Part shown: positions 18,034 to 26,882 of the stretch, piece after piece
How the letters are laid out: every line of letters begins with the position of its first letter
Numbering within the stretch: the stretch's first letter is position 1
NCBI GenBank assembly: GCA_963821815.1
Contig: CAWGFG010000002.1
Location: 124,001-188,000, forward strand
Direction: 5' to 3'
DNA length: 64,000 nt
Source: JASGTU01 sp963821815
GTDB lineage: Bacteria; Chloroflexota; Anaerolineae; Caldilineales; Caldilineaceae
Program-made: the position numbers and the translations under genes
The notes under the pieces: model-generated
The model's database searches: none
What the model was told of the DNA's origin: nothing
Seen by the model: only the letters and a program-made list of their open reading frames with translations

Positions 18034-18399
18034 TTGACGGTTACAATTGGCAACCATCGACCGAGAAACATTGATGTCGACCGTGCCGCCGGTACTGTGA
18101 CGATAACATGGGCGGACTTCCATCATAGCGTGTTCGACGCGGCGTGGCTGCGCGCCAATTGTCCGTGCGCAACCTGTCGAGAAGAACGCTGGGAGGCGGT
18201 ACACGGAGACCAACTCAGATTGACCGATGCCCCACCACCCAGCAGCGAATTGACCGGCGCTGAATTGGTGGGCGGCTATGCTATTCAACTGCAGTGGGCT
18301 GATGGGCACGGTGCGGGCATTTATACATTTAGTGCGTTGCGACGCTGTTGCCCATGCGAAAAGTGCAATCCGGAAGGCGAGCCGTTTGATCTCGGTTAA
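18034..18399 (+). CDS. DUF971 (GBBH-like N-terminal domain) protein
   Basis: A 121-residue protein matching the DUF971 family, equivalent to the small N-terminal domain of gamma-butyrobetaine hydroxylase. The cysteine pairs in ANCPCATC and CCPCEKC would bind a metal, probably zinc. Stand-alone members are often found near iron-sulphur cluster proteins, but the sequence does not show the function. The start is a TTG at 18034, supported by TAGGAG at 18023-18028 and no better codon in frame. It lies between the slipin and site-2 protease genes. Confidence 0.8.
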   Translation: MTVTIGNHRPRNIDVDRAAGTVTITWADFHHSVFDAAWLRANCPCATCREERWEAVHGDQLRLTDAPPPSSELTGAELVGGYAIQLQWADGHGAGIYTFSALRRCCPCEKCNPEGEPFDLG

Positions 18400-18477
18400 T
18401 CAATATCGCGTACACGCTAGAATGATGTTGCTGAGCCTGAGGCGTCACAGTCGCTCTCAGTTACGTCTTGAGGATCT

Positions 18478-19776
18478 ATGGGCGCTTCACTGACCATATT
18501 GCGAGTTCGGGGCATCGACGTTCGTGTGCATTGGTCGTTCCTGCTCATTCTCGTCTATGGCGCATTTGCCTACAGCCAAAGTGCATCTAGCCTGCTGGTT
18601 GGTGCGCTCTATGGCGTGTTGACAATCATTCTCCTCTTCGTCTGTGTCACGTTGCATGAATTTGGCCATGCGTTCGTGGCGCAGCACTACAACGTCCAGG
18701 TTAGCAGCATCATGTTGCTGCCCATTGGCGGCGTCGCAAATCTGGAAAAGGTCCCAGAGAAACCATCCCAAGAATTTATCATCGCCATTGTCGGTCCACT
18801 GGTAAACTTCGCACTAGCCTTGCTTCTAGCGCCGGTCGTGTTTGTGGCGGTTCGTTATCAAGCGCAAAGCCAGGGCGCCTCAAGCAATTTACTCACATAC
18901 CTTGCCGACCTGCAGTCGCCGGGTGTTGTGAATATGCTTGTCTATCTGCTGTCGGTGAATTTGTTGCTAGGCCTTTTCAATCTCTTGCCGGCATTTCCTA
19001 TGGACGGCGGACGCATACTGCGCTCGTTGCTGGCAATGGGTATGGACTATGTGAAGGCGACGCGTATTTCAGTTGCTGTCGGTCGTATGATGGCGATTTT
19101 GCTGGCTGTCTGGGGCATTTTTCTCTGGGCAAGCGGCGGCAGCGGTCTTTTCATGTTGCTGATTGCGTTTTTCGTTTATGTGGGTGGCGGGGCGGAACGA
19201 GAGGCGGTTGAGAGCCGAGCCGTGCTGCGAGGCTATACGGCGAGCGAAGCGATCACGCCCGACGCCGAGAATTTCTTTGTAACGGACACGATCGGAAAGG
19301 CGGCTGATCGTCTGTTGGTCAGCTATCAGACCGATTTTCCCATCATTGATCTGGGCGGTGACTTTGCTGGCGTATTGACGCGCAACAATCTTATTCGCGC
19401 GCTGCGAGAGAGCGGCGCCGATATGCGTATTGTCGATGCCATGATCCCTGCTGACCAAGTGCCTACGTGCGAACCGGAGACGGACCTGTCGCAGGTAATG
19501 GAGACAATGAGCCGTAGCGGCTTGCCCGTGATGGCGGTCAAGCGGGCGTCCGCTTTTCTGGGCATCATCACGCTGGAAGATATCAATGAGGTCTTCAATG
19601 TCATGAGCGCAGCGCGCGGCGTTAGCAGCCAACTGCACGCGCAAGCAGCGGGAACTCAGCACCTGCGCGTGCAGTCGGAGCCGGTCATCGCTGTTACGCA
19701 ACACACAACAGACGCCGACTCCACAATGGCGGAAGACGACATCGCAGACGGAAGTGAGAAGTCGAGTGATGGCTGA
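18478..19776 (+). CDS. Site-2 family (M50) intramembrane metalloprotease with two CBS domains
   Basis: A 432-residue membrane protease. The zinc-binding HExxH is H60-E61-F-G-H64 in the third hydrophobic segment, and the second motif LLPAFPMDGGRIL supplies the Asp ligand. Hydrophobic stretches predict about six membrane segments up to residue 225. The C-terminal part (about 250-385) contains two CBS domains, which in this subfamily sense adenine nucleotides. Members release membrane-bound regulators such as anti-sigma factors; the target here is unknown and no anti-sigma gene is close by. The stop overlaps the next gene. Confidence 0.9.
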   Translation: MGASLTILRVRGIDVRVHWSFLLILVYGAFAYSQSASSLLVGALYGVLTIILLFVCVTLHEFGHAFVAQHYNVQVSSIMLLPIGGVANLEKVPEKPSQEFIIAIVGPLVNFALALLLAPVVFVAVRYQAQSQGASSNLLTYLADLQSPGVVNMLVYLLSVNLLLGLFNLLPAFPMDGGRILRSLLAMGMDYVKATRISVAVGRMMAILLAVWGIFLWASGGSGLFMLLIAFFVYVGGGAEREAVESRAVLRGYTASEAITPDAENFFVTDTIGKAADRLLVSYQTDFPIIDLGGDFAGVLTRNNLIRALRESGADMRIVDAMIPADQVPTCEPETDLSQVMETMSRSGLPVMAVKRASAFLGIITLEDINEVFNVMSAARGVSSQLHAQAAGTQHLRVQSEPVIAVTQHTTDADSTMAEDDIADGSEKSSDG

Positions 19777-20554
19777 GTTTGAAACGGCGAATGGCGGCTT
19801 ATACTACGAGATTCTGAGCCCTGATAAGGATACGCCGTGGATCACTCTGCTGCACAATTTTATGAGCACCGGTCGCGCCGCGTGGGGGGTCATTGCTGAG
19901 CGTCTGGCAGAGGAGTATCGCATACTGCTTCCTGATTTGCCTGGTCACGGACGTTCCATGGGGCAACCAGCCTCGTTTCAACATTTGGCGATGGGACGTG
20001 CATTGGCAGCGCTTATGCATGAAGTTGGGGCAGATTTTGGCCATTTGGCAGGATGCAGTTCAGGGGGCATTATTGCGGAGTTGATCGTCGAAAATGAACT
20101 TGCCACTCCCGCCACACTCACGCTCGTTAGCAGTACGTATAGCGTGAACCCCGAGACAACCGGTGTCGCAACCGGTATTCATCCCGGGGAGTTCGAAGCC
20201 GGCAGCGCCTGGATGGAGGCGACCGCGCGCCTACATGATCCATATCGGTATGACGGATATTTTGAAGACGTGCTGCTCAACCGCTTTCAGAGACTGCAAC
20301 CGGATTGGGTAATCGACCTACCGCTGGACAATTTGCGCGCGTGGAAGCTGCCTGTCTGTATCATTCACGGTGCAGAAGATGAGTTCTTCCCGGTTGAAAT
20401 TGTCGAACAGATGGTTGACGTCTTGCCCGATGCGGAACTGACAATCGTACCGGAGCAGGGGCACAGTCTCATATTCCAGCAGCCGGGGCGCGTGCGCGGC
20501 ATTATGTCCGAATTTCTGGAACGTCATCCGGTGCAGTCGACGCAATCTGCATAA
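19769..20554 (+). CDS. Alpha/beta hydrolase
   Basis: A 261-residue alpha/beta-fold hydrolase. The nucleophile elbow is GCSSG (about residue 97), the acid is the Asp in HGAEDEFFP and the catalytic His is in QGHSLIF. The HNFMSTG segment holds the oxyanion region. Length and motif order fit the esterase/lipase/C-C hydrolase superfamily, and the substrate cannot be told. I chose the ATG at 19769, which overlaps the protease stop by eight bases; a GTG at 19754 is an alternative. It is co-transcribed with the protease gene. Confidence 0.85.
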   Translation: MAEFETANGGLYYEILSPDKDTPWITLLHNFMSTGRAAWGVIAERLAEEYRILLPDLPGHGRSMGQPASFQHLAMGRALAALMHEVGADFGHLAGCSSGGIIAELIVENELATPATLTLVSSTYSVNPETTGVATGIHPGEFEAGSAWMEATARLHDPYRYDGYFEDVLLNRFQRLQPDWVIDLPLDNLRAWKLPVCIIHGAEDEFFPVEIVEQMVDVLPDAELTIVPEQGHSLIFQQPGRVRGIMSEFLERHPVQSTQSA

Positions 20555-20718
20555 ACCTACGCCACTCGGCATTTAGAAGCAGCCGGATGTGGATAGGCGC
20601 ATGTCGCTACACAGTTATGCACGGGTTGAACCCCGAACCTAGCAGGGTAACTTAGCCGAACCGAAAAAACGCCGGCGTGGAGACGCCTAGTAGTAATTCA
20701 TTTAGTAGCGGAGACGTA

Positions 20719-21411
20719 ATGAATACACCAAACACAATCAAGATCTCCCCATCGATTCTGACAGCCGATCTAGGTAATCTGGCGGCAGAGATACGAGCCG
20801 CAGATGTTGGCGGTGCGGATTATCTCCATCTAGATATAATGGATGGTTCGTTTGTACCGAACATCAGCTTCGGACCGATGGTGGTACAGGCGGCTCGTGA
20901 ACACACAGAGATACCGTTGGACGTGCACTTAATGATTGATGAGCCGATTCGCTATGTGCAGGAATTCGTCTCTGCCGGAGCCAACATATTGACCGTACAT
21001 ATCGAGGCGTGCACCCATCTCCACCGTACGGTACAGCACATCACGGAGACTGGCTGTCGCGCTGGTGTAGCCATCAATCCGGCTACACCAGTTGAAATGC
21101 TGTATGAGATTTTGCCCTTTGTGGACCTGGTATTGGTGATGTGCGTGAATCCCGGATTTGGCTCTCAGAAGTTTATCGAAACCACCACAAACAAGCTGCG
21201 CCGCGTTCGACGTCTCCAGGAAGAGCTCAATCCGCTGAGCGAACTTGAAGTGGACGGCGGGATCTACCCACATAATATCGATGATGTTGTTCGCAGTGGC
21301 GCCAATGTCATCGTTGCCGGAACGGCAGTTTACAATGACGAGGGCACGCCCAAAGAGAACATTGCAAAGCTGCGACATGCAGCGCGTCGCGCCGCCTGGA
21401 GAGATGTATAG
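20719..21411 (+). CDS. rpe: Ribulose-phosphate 3-epimerase
   Basis: A 230-residue TIM-barrel enzyme interconverting ribulose-5-phosphate and xylulose-5-phosphate in the pentose phosphate pathway. It starts with the family signature ISPSILTADLGNL and carries the metal-binding LDIMDGSFVPNISFGP and VDGGIYPHN phosphate-binding segments. GGAG at 20710-20713 sits five bases before the ATG at 20719; the frame is open from 20677, but that part is probably leader. It is convergent with cdsA, 63 bases away. Confidence 0.96.
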   Translation: MNTPNTIKISPSILTADLGNLAAEIRAADVGGADYLHLDIMDGSFVPNISFGPMVVQAAREHTEIPLDVHLMIDEPIRYVQEFVSAGANILTVHIEACTHLHRTVQHITETGCRAGVAINPATPVEMLYEILPFVDLVLVMCVNPGFGSQKFIETTTNKLRRVRRLQEELNPLSELEVDGGIYPHNIDDVVRSGANVIVAGTAVYNDEGTPKENIAKLRHAARRAAWRDV

Positions 21412-21474
21412 CTGGTTTGCTAGTTGCGGAATGGGAGCGTATGCCGAACGTGTAAAAGCGCGTAGGGCTGAAGA

Positions 21475-22260
21475 CTAAGCAGCACGCAGCAGCACGATCG
21501 TGGCGATGAAGGGTAGCACGAACAGCAGGCTGTCCAGCCGGTCCAGCAGCCCCCCATGACCAGGCATGAGTGTACCGCTGTCTTTGACCCCCACCTGCCG
21601 TTTCAGCATACTAATTGACAGATCGCCTAACAGACCTAACACGCCGCAGAAGGCGCCGATCACCGCCGCCAGAACCAATGAATCCTGGATGGGGCTGAGC
21701 CAGACAATGATCACAGCTGAGGCTGTAGCGGCAACCCATCCGCCAATAGTACCCTCCCACGTTTTCTTTGGGCTGAGCCTGGGCCAAAGTTTCGTTCTTC
21801 CTATCGTTACGCCTGTGAAGTAGGCAGCGATATCGTTGGCCCATGTCACGATAAGACCAAAAGCCAGCCACCACAACCCGAGTGGTAACTGGCGCAGAGC
21901 TAGTGTCTGGCTAGCGGCTATGCCAAGATAGATGGCGCCGACACTGGTCGCCATCCAGGTGCTAGCCGGGTTTGTCTGTCGCAGCAGCGCAGCCGTCATG
22001 CTCACAAGCAGACCGCCGACTAGAACGGCTGTCATGGGCACGTACTGCGGTATCCACCCGCTGAGGACAAACAATAAAATCCAGGTAATTCCTATCCAGC
22101 GACTGGGTGCATAGCCACCGGTATCCATGAGATTGTAGAACTCATAGCCGCCAAGAAAGCCTGCAATTAGAAAGAGTAGCGTACACCAGACGCCGCCGAG
22201 GTAGATGGGGACGATCACCAACGGAAGGGCGATCAGGGCGACGACGATGCGCGTGGTCAT
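21475..22260 (-). CDS. cdsA: Phosphatidate cytidylyltransferase
   Basis: A 261-residue integral membrane enzyme that makes CDP-diacylglycerol from phosphatidic acid and CTP, feeding all phospholipid head-group synthesis. About seven hydrophobic segments are seen. The C-terminal CDP-diacylglycerol synthase signature is present as SMLKRQVGVKD followed by PGHGGLLDRLDS. It is the last gene of the rpsB-tsf-pyrH-frr-uppS-cdsA cluster, 25 bases after uppS. Confidence 0.95.
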   Translation of the reverse strand: MTTRIVVALIALPLVIVPIYLGGVWCTLLFLIAGFLGGYEFYNLMDTGGYAPSRWIGITWILLFVLSGWIPQYVPMTAVLVGGLLVSMTAALLRQTNPASTWMATSVGAIYLGIAASQTLALRQLPLGLWWLAFGLIVTWANDIAAYFTGVTIGRTKLWPRLSPKKTWEGTIGGWVAATASAVIIVWLSPIQDSLVLAAVIGAFCGVLGLLGDLSISMLKRQVGVKDSGTLMPGHGGLLDRLDSLLFVLPFIATIVLLRAA

Positions 22261-22285
22261 GTAGGCATGGCGCTAACTAGTAGGG

Positions 22286-23050
22286 TTACTCATCTTGCAG
22301 CACGCGCCCGAAACGTCGCTCCCGGCGCGCGTATTCGAGTAATGCTTTGTCCAGTTCTTCTTCGTCGAAATCAGGCCAGTAAGTCTGCGTGGAGTAGATC
22401 TCAGCGTAGGCTGCCTGCCAGATGAGAAAGTTGCTGAGGCGCCATTCACCGCCGGTTCGGATGATCAGATCAGGGTCCGGCAGGTCCGACGTATAGAGAT
22501 AGCGGCTGATGAGTTCTTCTGTCAGGTCACTGGATTTGACTCCGTCGTCGATCAGATGGCGCACCGCATCCAATATTTCGCCGCGTCCCCCGTAGTTGAA
22601 CGCCACATTGAGGATGATGCGATCGTTGTCCTTGGTCTCATCGACGGCGTGGTTGATCTGCTTTTGCAGGCTCGGGTCAATGCCGTCCATTCGACCACTG
22701 TGACGTATCTGAACGCCCTTGCTGTTCAATTCATTCAATTGCCGGCGAATCGTTATGCCGAGCAGATGCATGAGGCCGCGCACTTCATCTGGAGGACGAT
22801 GCCAATTTTCGGTGGAGAATGCGTAGACAGTAAGCACTTTTATGCTGCGTTTGACGCTATGTTCCAGGATGCGCCGAATGTTGTCTACGCCTGCTTGGTG
22901 CCCTGTCAGCCGCGGACGATGCCGCTCCGTAGCCCAACGACCGTTGCCGTCCATAATGATGCCAACATGGTACGGCGGCGTCATTGCACTCCAAGCATCT
23001 TGCGATTCGTCTGAAATTGTACTGCCGATTCGTTGGCTACTCATAGTCAT
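22286..23050 (-). CDS. uppS: Isoprenyl (undecaprenyl) diphosphate synthase
   Basis: A 254-residue cis-prenyltransferase that builds the C55 carrier lipid for cell-wall and polysaccharide synthesis. The catalytic Asp is in HVGIIMDGNGRWA (about residue 33). The NVAFNYGGRGEI motif and the C-terminal IRTGGEWRLSNFLIWQ motif are also intact. A 20-residue N-terminal extension precedes the usual start; two ATGs (positions 1 and 3) are possible. It lies between frr and cdsA, the order common in bacteria. Confidence 0.96.
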   Translation of the reverse strand: MTMSSQRIGSTISDESQDAWSAMTPPYHVGIIMDGNGRWATERHRPRLTGHQAGVDNIRRILEHSVKRSIKVLTVYAFSTENWHRPPDEVRGLMHLLGITIRRQLNELNSKGVQIRHSGRMDGIDPSLQKQINHAVDETKDNDRIILNVAFNYGGRGEILDAVRHLIDDGVKSSDLTEELISRYLYTSDLPDPDLIIRTGGEWRLSNFLIWQAAYAEIYSTQTYWPDFDEEELDKALLEYARRERRFGRVLQDE

Positions 23051-23082
23051 CCCTGTGCTGCCCGCTACTGAAAGTTGGCAGC

Positions 23083-23640
23083 CTATAAGGTCATGATCTC
23101 TACGTCTTTTTCTTTGGCGATCAGGTCAACTTCCTGAATGAACGTGTCCGTGATCTCCTGCATTTGATCCTGACCATGATGCAGATCGTCTTCAGAGATC
23201 ATACTTTCGCGTTCCATCTCGCGTAGGTCCTGAATCTCATCGCGACGAATGTTGCGGATGGCGACACGGGCTTCCTCAGCGCGCCGGGCAACTTGCTTGG
23301 TAAGATCGCGGCGGCGTTCTTCCGTTAATGGTGGGATGGAGAGACGGATATTCTGACCATCGTTGTTCGGCGTGAGGCCAATGTCCGATTTTGCGATAGC
23401 TTTCTCGATGGCACTGATGTCGGATGCGCTGTAAGGGCGGATCAACAGCGTCTGCGCTTCGGGTACGGATATGGACGCTAGCTGCTGCAGCGGAGTTGGC
23501 GTGTTGTAGTAGTCGACCATAAGCCTGTCGACCAATGCCGGAGAGGCTCGTCCTGTGCGGATTGCCATGAGGTCTTGTTGAAGCGAGTCAATAGCCTTTT
23601 GCATACGGTCCTTGGCGTTGGCTAAGATGTCGTTGATCAT
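23083..23640 (-). CDS. frr: Ribosome recycling factor
   Basis: A 185-residue factor that, with EF-G, splits the post-termination ribosome. The typical N-terminus MINDILANAKDRMQKAIDSL and the RTGRASPALVDRLMVDYY and RRDLTKQVARRAEEARV segments are all present. AGGAGG six bases before the ATG at 23640 decides the start over an upstream codon at 23676. It follows pyrH, but with an unusually wide gap of 338 bases. Confidence 0.97.
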   Translation of the reverse strand: MINDILANAKDRMQKAIDSLQQDLMAIRTGRASPALVDRLMVDYYNTPTPLQQLASISVPEAQTLLIRPYSASDISAIEKAIAKSDIGLTPNNDGQNIRLSIPPLTEERRRDLTKQVARRAEEARVAIRNIRRDEIQDLREMERESMISEDDLHHGQDQMQEITDTFIQEVDLIAKEKDVEIMTL

Positions 23641-23978
23641 AACGATCCTCCTATCAGTACTGTCTGGCAGAGGCACAGACCAGACAGCCTCTTGTTGTTC
23701 ATACCCGGCTCAGAATAGAAACGGTGGCACTATGTCGTCTTCAATCGATCCTAGACTGCGTACAAGACCGGCGTCATGCTACCTGATTTCCACATAAACA
23801 GCGTATTGCGGATAGACGATGGCCACGGTTGGTGGATTGCTACATTATCTCGCAGAGTTTAATTTGTGCATAGGGTCCATTGCTATTGTAGCAAATGCAG
23901 CCCACACATGAAAACGTTCGAGCATGGGCTGCAAAGATGTTCCAATATCTGGACGAATTGGCGCCGGCGCCTGACTGT
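23641..23978 (-). other. Gap between pyrH and frr with a hairpin
   Basis: No gene is seen. In most bacteria these two genes are close, so 338 bases is long. It contains the hairpin at 23897-23932. On the minus strand just after it is TGCTACAAT, an extended -10-like element with only a poor -35, which could start a separate frr transcript. Confidence 0.5.
23897..23932 (-). terminator. Hairpin downstream of pyrH, possible weak terminator
   Basis: An 8-bp GC-rich stem (arms 23897-23904 and 23925-23932) lies 46 bases after the pyrH stop. On the minus strand it is followed by ATTTG, a poor U tract, so termination would be partial. It may also be an attenuator or RNA end. Confidence 0.45.
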
Positions 23979-24698
23979 CTAGCTGGAGATGCTGGTACCG
24001 ACAGGCTGTCCTTGAACGACCTTCTTCAGTGCGCCTTCGTCCCAAAGATTGATCACATGAACAGGCAGATTATTATCCATACACATGGCCATGGCCGTGC
24101 TGTCCATGACGCCTACACGCATGTTGAGCGCATCAATATATTTGAGGTTGTCGAAGCGGATTGCATTTGGATTCGTCTTGGGGTCGCTATCGTATACGGC
24201 GTCGACTTTCGTGGCCTTGATTAGCGCTTCGGCGTCAATTTCCATGGCCCGCAGTGAGGCTGCCGTGTCCGTTGTGAAATAGGGGTTGCCGGTGCCGGCG
24301 CCAAAGATGACCACGCGGCCCTTTTCCAGATGGCGCAGCGCTCGACGCTGGATGTACGGTTCGGCTACCGCACGCACCTCTATGCCAGTCAGCACACGCG
24401 TTGGCACACCTTTGCGTTCCAACGCATCCTGCAGCGCAAGGGCATTCATCACCGTGGCAAGCATGCCCATGTGGTCCGCCGTGACTCGCTCCATGCCGTG
24501 GTCGAGTCCATCTTGCTTACCGCGCCAGATATTGCCGCCGCCAATGACGACTGCCACTTGTACGCCCAGATTGAGCGCGTGCGCAATCATGTCGGCCAAC
24601 TCTTCCGCCCGACTCGGATCGATACCAAAACCTCTCTCACCGGCGAGCGCTTCTCCACTTAGTTTCAATAAGATGCGTCGGTACTTTAACTCGGACAT
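23979..24698 (-). CDS. pyrH: Uridylate (UMP) kinase
   Basis: A 239-residue hexameric kinase of the amino acid kinase fold that converts UMP to UDP. RRILLKLSGEALAGE at the N-terminus is the phosphate-binding segment, GGGNIWRG the second loop, and GTGNPYFTTDTAA the UMP/ATP site. AAAGGAT before the ATG at 24698 decides the start over one at 24749. A terminator hairpin separates it from tsf upstream, so it probably depends on read-through or its own promoter. Confidence 0.97.
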   Translation of the reverse strand: MSELKYRRILLKLSGEALAGERGFGIDPSRAEELADMIAHALNLGVQVAVVIGGGNIWRGKQDGLDHGMERVTADHMGMLATVMNALALQDALERKGVPTRVLTGIEVRAVAEPYIQRRALRHLEKGRVVIFGAGTGNPYFTTDTAASLRAMEIDAEALIKATKVDAVYDSDPKTNPNAIRFDNLKYIDALNMRVGVMDSTAMAMCMDNNLPVHVINLWDEGALKKVVQGQPVGTSISS

Positions 24699-24799
24699 AC
24701 CTATCCTTTCTACTCGGTATACGCCTCTGCACCCGCATACGACGTGCAATTACTGCAAATCGTGCAAATACTACGTATTCGTGTGCTTGGCAGACAATC

Positions 24800-24827
24800 A
24801 AATGCCCAGCCTATAGGCTGGGCATTT
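24800..24827 (-). terminator. Intrinsic terminator after tsf
   Basis: A perfect 12-bp stem (arms 24800-24811 and 24816-24827) with loop TATA lies 10 bases after the tsf stop. The arms end in AAAT/ATTT, so the U tract is short on both strands. It would reduce transcription from rpsB-tsf into pyrH. Confidence 0.75.
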
Positions 24828-24837
24828 AGTTTCGGCT

Positions 24838-25440
24838 TTATTCGCCGCCTACTTCAATTCGTTTGAATTGACCGACCTTTATGTTTTCACCCAAGGCTGC
24901 GATGGTGGAAACGATCAACTCCTGCACCGTCTGATCATTATCCTTCAGGAAGGGTTGCTCCATAAGACAGACTTCCTCGAACCACTTGTCTAGTTTGCCT
25001 TCGATGATGCGTTCCACAATATCGGCCGGCTTACCGGAATCGGCGCTCTGCTCTCGGTAGATGGCTTTCTCGCTCTCAATCAGTTCTTCCGGCACATCCT
25101 CGCGAGATACGTAGAGCGGGCGGGAAGCGGTCACATGCATGGCCAAGTCGCTGGCTAATTGCTTGAACTGCTCTGTGTTGGCGACGAAATCAGACTCGCA
25201 ATTGAGTTCGACCAGCGAAGCCACCTTGCCGCTGAAGTGGATGTAGCTGCCGACCAGCCCCTCATTTGTGGAGCGAGAAGCCTTCTTGGCAGCCGTGGAC
25301 AAGCCTTGCTTGCGTAGAATCTCTACTGCCGCTTCGAATTCGCCATTCGCTTCAGTCAACGCCTTTTTGCAGTCGAGCACGCCAGCATTTGTGGCTGTGC
25401 GCAATTCCTTTACCATTTCTGCCGTAATCTCTGCCATCAT
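24838..25440 (-). CDS. tsf: Elongation factor Ts, short form
   Basis: A 200-residue guanine-nucleotide exchange factor for EF-Tu. The N-terminal UBA-like domain with TAEMVKELRTATNAGVLDCK and KKALTEANGEFEAAVEILR is typical, and the LVELNCESDFVANT core motif contacts EF-Tu. Length matches the short Thermus-like form rather than the 280-residue proteobacterial form. Two adjacent ATG codons follow a TAGGAG ribosome site; either may be used. It follows rpsB by 136 bases. Confidence 0.97.
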   Translation of the reverse strand: MMAEITAEMVKELRTATNAGVLDCKKALTEANGEFEAAVEILRKQGLSTAAKKASRSTNEGLVGSYIHFSGKVASLVELNCESDFVANTEQFKQLASDLAMHVTASRPLYVSREDVPEELIESEKAIYREQSADSGKPADIVERIIEGKLDKWFEEVCLMEQPFLKDNDQTVQELIVSTIAALGENIKVGQFKRIEVGGE

Positions 25441-25576
25441 TTTCTCCTATTTGATATCATCGAAGCGCCTGTGCAACCTCAACAAATAGTTTAGTCGCAC
25501 AGGCGTAGTTCTTCGCATTCTATTGTCAACCATTCAATGGTCTTGCAACGATCCTCTCAAGTGAAGAGCGGACGCA

Positions 25577-26656
25577 TTAGTCCCTGTTCTCTTCATCCGA
25601 GTCGGCTGCTTCATTCGCACCGGCGGCAGTTTGATCGGCCGACCCACCGGCCTGCGCCATTTCTTCCTCGACGGCTTCGGCTACAACTTCAGCAACGGCT
25701 TCTTCGACAGCTTCGGCTATCGCTTCTTCAACCACCGCTTCCACGACAGCTTCTGCAATGGCTTCTTCGACGATTTTCTCTTCGATTTCTTCTATGATTT
25801 CTTCATCGATCTCGTCATCGATCTCATCTTCATCTTCATAATCGTCGTAGTCATCATTATCTTCGTCGGCGCCGTGGAGTTTGGCGAGCGTGCTCGGGCC
25901 AAGATACTGTTCCATCTCGGCAAGCTCTTCGTCCGTGACATTTCCGGTCTCAATCATTTCGACTTCACGGATGCGCATGCCTTCTTCGGCTGCGTCCGAA
26001 ATAAGGCTGACCACTAGCTTGACGGCGCGAATTGCATCGTCGTTGCTCGGCACCACGAAATCTACTTCATCCGGATCCGCATTTGTGTCGACCATACCGA
26101 GAATCGGAATCTTCAGCTTATTCGCCTCGCGAACGGCCAAGTCTTCCAGGTGAGTATCGACAACAAAGACCAGGTCGGGCAGCTGACGCATGGTCTTGAG
26201 ACCGCCTAAACGACGGTTGAGTTTTTCCACTTCACGCGAAATCGCAAGCTGTTCCTTTTTAGAAAGATTGCGATATTCGCCTGCGTCCACACGACGCTCT
26301 AGCTGTAGCAGGTAGTCAATTCGCTGCTTAATCGTAGCCCAGTTTGTGAGTGTTCCGCCCAGCCAGCGCTGGTTGACAAAAGGCATTCGACAGCGGTTGG
26401 CTTCTTCGTATATTGTGGCCTGAGCTTGTCTCTTTGTGCCGACGAATAGAACGGTTCCGCCTTGCGCCACCAAGTCCTGCACCATCTGGTGGTATGTATT
26501 GATTCGCAACATGGTTTGTTGCAAATCGATAATATGAATTTTGCTGCGTTCCGTAAAAATGTACGGACGCATCTTTGGGTTCCAGCGCCTGGTGCGGTGG
26601 CCAAAGTGGACGCCTGCTTCGAGCAGTTCCTTCATGGATACAACAGATTCTGCCAT
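25577..26656 (-). CDS. rpsB: 30S ribosomal protein S2 with long acidic C-terminal tail
   Basis: This 359-residue protein has the complete S2 core (residues 1 to about 262), with MKELLEAGVHFGHRTRRWNPKM, FVGTKRQAQ, NQRWLGGTLTNW and PILGMVDTNADP all present. S2 binds the 30S subunit and recruits S1. Beyond the core is a tail of roughly 97 residues: first Asp/Glu/Tyr-rich (about 264-290), then Glu-Ala-Val helical repeats (about 290-333), then a Gly/Ala/Asp end. Family members are usually 230-270 residues long. TAGGAG precedes the ATG. It is the first gene of the cluster down to cdsA. Confidence 0.97.
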   Translation of the reverse strand: MAESVVSMKELLEAGVHFGHRTRRWNPKMRPYIFTERSKIHIIDLQQTMLRINTYHQMVQDLVAQGGTVLFVGTKRQAQATIYEEANRCRMPFVNQRWLGGTLTNWATIKQRIDYLLQLERRVDAGEYRNLSKKEQLAISREVEKLNRRLGGLKTMRQLPDLVFVVDTHLEDLAVREANKLKIPILGMVDTNADPDEVDFVVPSNDDAIRAVKLVVSLISDAAEEGMRIREVEMIETGNVTDEELAEMEQYLGPSTLAKLHGADEDNDDYDDYEDEDEIDDEIDEEIIEEIEEKIVEEAIAEAVVEAVVEEAIAEAVEEAVAEVVAEAVEEEMAQAGGSADQTAAGANEAADSDEENRD

Positions 26657-26882
26657 TGGGTATCTCCTATTGGGTTATTCATCCGCCTCAATCAACCGCT
26701 AGATTCGACCCGCTGATCGCATTGGAACGCGACCTTGTCTGGCGGGCACCCGTTCTACCGTCCTGAGGCGTGCCAACTACACGTGAATTGTTTAAGTGCG
26801 CGACACGCGCGCAAGTAGACAGGATATCATAGAAGTGACGCTGCGACCAAATATGCCCCTGTACAACCTGAACGGGATTTGT

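Noticed and set aside
20570..20700. SRP-RNA-like segment (AAGCAGCC and a later GCAGGG...GCCGA stretch)
   Set aside because: The conserved GGTCAGGACCGGAAGG core of SRP RNA is missing before AAGCAGCC, and the expected 5' half would lie inside the hydrolase gene.
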